Shown here piece by piece: positions 60,014 to 64,000 of a DNA stretch of 64,000 bases (positions are counted from its first letter, which is position 1; each line of letters opens with the position of its first letter). This DNA comes from Zygnema cylindricum. Lineage: Eukaryota; Streptophyta; Zygnematophyceae; Zygnematales; Zygnemataceae. Both the position numbers and the translations under genes were made by a program. The stretch lies in contig JBBHKE010001038.1 in assembly GCA_037447655.1 (NCBI GenBank), positions 287,565 through 351,564 of the forward strand, in the 5' to 3' direction. The notes below the pieces were generated by a model. It searched no databases. It saw nothing but the letters and a program-made list of their open reading frames with translations, and was not told the DNA's origin.

Positions 60014-62061
60014 GGGTGCGTCTCTATGTACTTCAAACTTAGAGATTTTTTTTTGATTTTTAGCGCAGATCCGGCGGACCTGGATTTCGGGTGTCCCTAT
60101 GTGTACCAAACCAAATTGTCACTTAAGGGCGTGACGATTGTATACGTCGACAAAGCCCGTGACGGTTGTCAACGTCTACAATCTATGATGACGCACGTTA
60201 TTTTTCGTAAATGCTTGTGACGTCGCGTGACTTTTCGTGACATTGTAGACCTACCGCCCTCCAGCCTGTGACGTTTCACGGTTGAAGAAGATGCGTTTTG
60301 CCTTTGCGTCTATTGTCGGCTCGACGTGAAATGGCATAGGAACCTTCAGACCCCTGCCAAAAAAATATCCATACCGGATGGAAACGGAAAAAACAAAACA
60401 AACTGTGTCTCTTTGTCGTATTAGACAAAAACGGACAAAACATAGCGAATCGTGTACACTTCCACGTCGCTTGAATTCGTTTGAAGTTTTTGAACAAAAC
60501 ATTACACGTGCGAATACGTGTTCCTATTTGTTTATAAAAAATCCTTAATTTTAAAACACATCAGCCCTGTATTTTAAAGGTAAGGTTGAAGATGACGTTT
60601 TTTGTCGTCGAAGTGGGTCGAAAAACACAAGACGACAACATGTAGTACATTTTAAATTCGATGATGACGCAAATTGTACTTTTTTTTTCTATTTTATTGT
60701 ACGGTTTAAACTTACGCGGTACGGCTCTAAGTCTTACAGGATAACGATAGAAAAAAACCCTTACTTAAGGGCAATTTCCCATGTAACCGAAACTTTAATC
60801 TTGTAACTTTGTTTTTAGCGAAGATTCTCTGTACAACTTTTAGAGCATTCCGATGTAAACGCAAAAAACCTGTTACTTTAAAAAGTGACTAACGTAGACG
60901 TGTACGAAACACGTGACACATAAGCGGTAAAAGAAATGTTGCCAAACTTCCACGCAGCTTCAATTTCTGACGTCCACCGCACGCTGCACAATTTTCTTGA
61001 CGTCATAATGCCTGTACGCCACATTGTCGACGTGGAGGCTTTCACCACTGCTTCCACAGGCCGCCCCTCTCTTCTATGCCATGTCGTCCCTTTGTACTTT
61101 TCATCATCCCTTTTCTCCATTTTTGCATACACGGGTACAAACATATCAACATAGTGTAAAAAAATACCATTTCTGCTCAAAAAAAGGGAAAAAACTCGGT
61201 CCTTCTCAAAAAAAACAAAAATCAAAACCACATATCGACGACGCTTGGCATAGAGGCCAAAAACAGTAATAACTCTTATAAATAAAAAAAAAAAAATTGC
61301 TCCTAAAGATTCAGTAAATTGGAGATGACGGAATTGAACGAAGTAAATTACACACAGAGTTGAAAAAAAAATATAACCCACAAAAATGAATAACATGACA
61401 TTTGCTGTTTATTATAAAAAATACCTAAAATACATTTTGCTGTCGCACAGAAATGCGGTTCCGTTTTGTGTCTTCCCCCTTGCCGACAGGTGTCCAATAA
61501 TTTTCCTACGCCGTACGTGTGAAATCACGTGTGATTCCCACAGAGGAATTACGTCAAAGAAAGTTGAGAAAGGGTATGAGGGGGAAGGAAGGAGGGGCCT
61601 TGATGGAATTCTGGTTTGATGAAATGGCGTCCGTTGGTCGAGACCCCTCCACTTCCTCTGTACGGAAAAAGGTGCACGGAAAAAAGTACGTGCAGTGTTT
61701 TTTTTTTTGGAACATTTTGTCAAAAACCTCCGCCGCGTGCGAAATCATATGCATATTCGGCCACGTCTTGAAACTTTATTTAAAATCACCTCGCGAGGTG
61801 ATTTTATTAAAGTTTAAAGATGATATGGAAGGACGCGAAAGTGGGTCCAAACTCGCTAAACGATAAACTGAATCGCGATAGACGACAAACTGCGGTACAT
61901 CTAAAGTTTTAATGGAACGTAACTTGTACGGTAGTAATTTGATTTTTTTTGGTACGGTTGCAGATTTTTTCCTTTTTTTCCAAGTTATAAAGGAAAACGA
62001 CAGAAAATAGCTGTAACTTTAGCACATGGGAAAGTGCCCTTAAGCACACAGAGACGCACCC
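60014..62061 (+). mobile_element. complete element M carrying nested element N
   Basis: Left end GGGTGCGTCTCTATGTAC (after TTA) and right end inverse GGGTGCGTCTCTGTGTGC (before TTA at 62062-62064). Removing N and one TTAA leaves 773 bp, close to the 777-bp copy at 9218-9994. The junction AAACCCTTACTTAAGCACAC then lines up with AAACCCTTACTTATGCACAT of that copy. Confidence 0.85.
60769..62039 (+). mobile_element. element N: 1271-bp TIR element inserted at TTAA
   Basis: Termini GGGCAATTTCCCATGT and the inverse of GGGCACTTTCCCATGT, flanked by TTAA at 60765-60768 and 62040-62043. It lies inside element M. It has a strong hairpin near 61787-61810 (AAAATCACCTCG/CGAGGTGATTTT). No transposase domain is recognised, although a 172-codon minus-strand frame overlaps it. 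Superfamily uncertain (TTAA is used by piggyBac, but the ends look like element M). Confidence 0.78.
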
Positions 62062-62064
62062 TTA

Positions 62065-63292
62065 TTCGCGCTAAATTTGACGCCTTGCGTCCGTCATGTC
62101 GTGCTGGCCTTGTAGGAAAACTTGGAATCACAACATTCCAGTACTCGCAGTTGACTCATGTCGTTAGCACATGGAATGGCCTCCTCGTTAAATGTTCCTC
62201 TATCCAAGTAGAACGACTCAAAAGGTTCATGCACTTAAACAAAAGGACATGCAAAGAGAACCATGTGAAACCCATTTAAGCACAAAAGACCACACAATAT
62301 TCTCGGTACATGGCACGACACTACAGTGCAGTACTACAGTACAGTAAAGTACTGTAGTACAGTTTTGCTGGTATCCATATGTACGATTACCGTACTCCTG
62401 AAGCTGAAAGAAGTGTTCGATTAATGTCTGCTTAATTAGAGCCGGAGCTCTGGCCATACTTAAGAGTTTGAGCTGGAGCTGGGGCTGGAATGCCAAGGTC
62501 AGCAGCTAGAATGACATGAGGATTACTGTAGTTTACAAAAGAAAGAAGCAAAACATTTCGAAGATTGACTAGCAGGATTAGGTAACGAAGGAAGGAGTTA
62601 AAAAACTTGAAGATTAAGCATAAGGAACTTTTTCTTTCTTGAGTTTATCTAATTTTAATTTGACACATATGTAAAAACATTGGCTTGGTGAACAAGATTT
62701 ACAGGTATGGACATGCTGTCAATGTTTGTCTTTTGTGAAGGAGAAATAAACAAGATAATACCAAACCCTAATTCATCAGTAACAAAGTGTATATGTTGCA
62801 AAATGCTAACAACAAAAGACTCTACTAGGAGCCTCAAATTTTACACAATGTACGTTTGTTAGAGTTAATGTTCCTTTGTCTCTCAAATCAGTATTATCAT
62901 TTTTTACATGTGAACACGTGTCCGATTTTCACTTGAAAATACTCAAGAGGAAGGTAATGCTTTTACCTCTCCAACAATGCGTTCCGATCAAAATTCCGGC
63001 AAGTGCGTAAAAATGAGAAAAATGAAAAAATGAGTTTAAATGTGAAAGAAATTCAACCCTAGTAGCAATTCACGGTGAAGTCCGTAAATTGAACTCGCCC
63101 AATCTGAAATAAAAAACGACAAAAATCAATGGCTCAACATGAGTTTCACAAACTCATACATGACCAAAAAAGTAGGTTTTGCGAACGCACAAAGAAAATT
63201 TCTCCAAGAAAATATTGAATTATCTGTAGAATATATTATTTTTGAATTGTTGAATGACACACACATTCATGAAACCACATAACATAGTAATA

Positions 63293-63295
<3 letters not shown>
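62065..63295. other. intergenic; long hairpin at 62331-62360
   Basis: GTACTACAGTAC (62331-62342) and GTACTGTAGTAC (62349-62360) form a perfect 12-bp stem with a 6-base loop. A CACGGTGAAG MITE-like end is near 63070. No gene recognised. Confidence 0.5.

Positions 63296-63365
<70 letters not shown>
63296..63365. repeat. (TA)n microsatellite
   Basis: An almost perfect TA dinucleotide run of roughly 70 bp. Confidence 0.97.
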
Positions 63366-63370
<5 letters not shown>

Positions 63371-63757
63371 TTCTTTTTTCTTTTAGAGATGAGTGTAAAG
63401 AAAAGATGTGAAATGGGTTCGGCAGGGAAAGAAAATGAGTAAAAACAGTGTTCAGCGCTGTAGCATTAAATTTTTACCTCACAAGTCTTACTTTGTGTAT
63501 AATTTTTTCAACTCAGAACATGACATTGAGGATAAAAAAAGTCAATTCAACATGTTTTTTTTAAATCATACTCAATACAATGAAACTTTTTTTTTCTTTG
63601 CTCCACTGCATGAGAATGTCTGATAGCTGACTTTTTTTCGCCCAAGCGTAGTCAGAATGTAGATACTTCTTAGTTTTTATTTCTAACAGATGTATTGTGG
63701 ATTTTTTGCGCCAGGTGTACAATTTCCACTGAGTTATTCGTATCTCTTTTTTTTTAA

Positions 63758-63898
63758 ATGGAATCAAATACTCCAAATGAGAATAATAGTCCAAAAGATA
63801 TTTTTGACTCGGAATTTTCTAAAGTACCCTACAGCATTGGCTGCATGACCAATATCAATAAACAATTTCCAATTCTGGATTCTACGGAAGTACCAATG
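63758..63898 (+). CDS. possible first coding exon of a gene running off the window
   Basis: An ATG opens 47 codons (MESNTPNENNSPKDIFDSEF at the start) and is followed exactly at codon end by GTGAGT, a strong plant splice donor. The peptide is polar and acidic, unlike the AT-rich frames nearby. No domain is recognisable and the next exon lies outside the window, so this is tentative. Confidence 0.3.
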
Positions 63899-64000
63899 GT
63901 GAGTTTAACAATTTTTTGATGTTTTTGTTTATGGTCAACTAAATATAAATAATGATATAGTCAATTTTTAGAGTAGTGCAGGGGTGTGATTTTTTAAGGT

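Larger units (their letters stand above)
53267..61656. repeat. 2.9-kb tandem array, three copies of the core
   Basis: Core copies run 53267-55869, 56164-58762 and 59059-61656. Between them sit 55870-56163 and 58763-59058, which begin with the missing end of element X. Period is 2893-2897 bp and copies differ at only scattered bases, e.g. a G run of 12, 9 and 11 near 53570, 56464 and 59357. The repeated open frames (87, 83, 117, 81, 77 codons) have no domains and overlap on both strands, so I do not call genes. Confidence 0.92.

Noticed and set aside
53872-61619. Sets of 65-117-codon frames repeated three times in the tandem array, suggesting a multigene family
   Set aside because: Conservation comes from recent duplication; frames overlap on both strands, begin mostly within transposon M and N sequence and have no domains.
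63254-63442. 62-codon frame with an Ile-Tyr run
   Set aside because: It is the translation of the (TA)n microsatellite.
1-64000. CRISPR array, operon or prokaryotic defence system
   Set aside because: Genes have spliceosomal introns and plant architecture; none of the direct repeats has regular unique spacers of CRISPR type.

Overview
The window looks like nuclear DNA of a green plant, most likely a streptophyte (land plant or charophyte-grade alga). The evidence is four intron-containing protein genes of plant type with GT-AG introns, a Ty1/copia retrotransposon, and many short terminal-inverted-repeat (TIR) transposons. Nothing prokaryotic is visible. I cannot name the species.

Layout. 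1-4172: a decayed Ty1/copia element cut by the window edge, with a complete 3' LTR. 4186-6472: an 83-bp hairpin repeat, then a 17-bp AT-rich satellite. 7.3-11.1 kb: a nest of TIR elements. 12.3-15.7 kb (minus strand): a complete four-exon ispF gene (plastid MEP isoprenoid pathway), head-to-head with 16.4-21.3 kb (plus strand), a four-exon UBE2O/PHO2-class ubiquitin-conjugating enzyme gene. 22-34 kb: a second transposon-rich tract (TA-flanked MITEs, two hAT-like elements rich in CGATATATCG, one hAT-like element with a perfect 8-bp target duplication, a hairpin/purine compound repeat, a 10-base N gap). 36.2-42.6 kb: a six-exon membrane RING-H2 E3 ligase gene (RIE1/At1g12760 type). 48.5-50.3 kb (minus strand): a three-exon gene for a probably mitochondrial protein that resembles only the M domain of SRP54 and whose first exon carries in-frame TTAGGG repeats encoding Leu-Gly runs. 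50.5-53.3 kb: more TIR elements. 53.3-61.7 kb: a recent 2.9-kb tandem array (three copies of the core), whose last copy preserves a transposon-in-transposon structure. 62-64 kb: mostly featureless, with a (TA)n tract and a possible first exon at the right edge.

The host genes do not form one pathway. ispF acts in plastid isoprenoid synthesis. The E2 and the RING E3 both act in ubiquitylation, but their proximity may be chance. The ispF/E2 pair shares a 0.7-kb divergent promoter region. The most unusual points are the M-domain-only SRP54-like gene with telomere-type coding repeats, the tandem array with a readable nesting history, and the iterated motifs inside the ~775-bp TIR element family (element M). 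Exon borders were read by eye from splice consensus and reading-frame continuity, and family assignments rest on remembered family motifs, not on searches.
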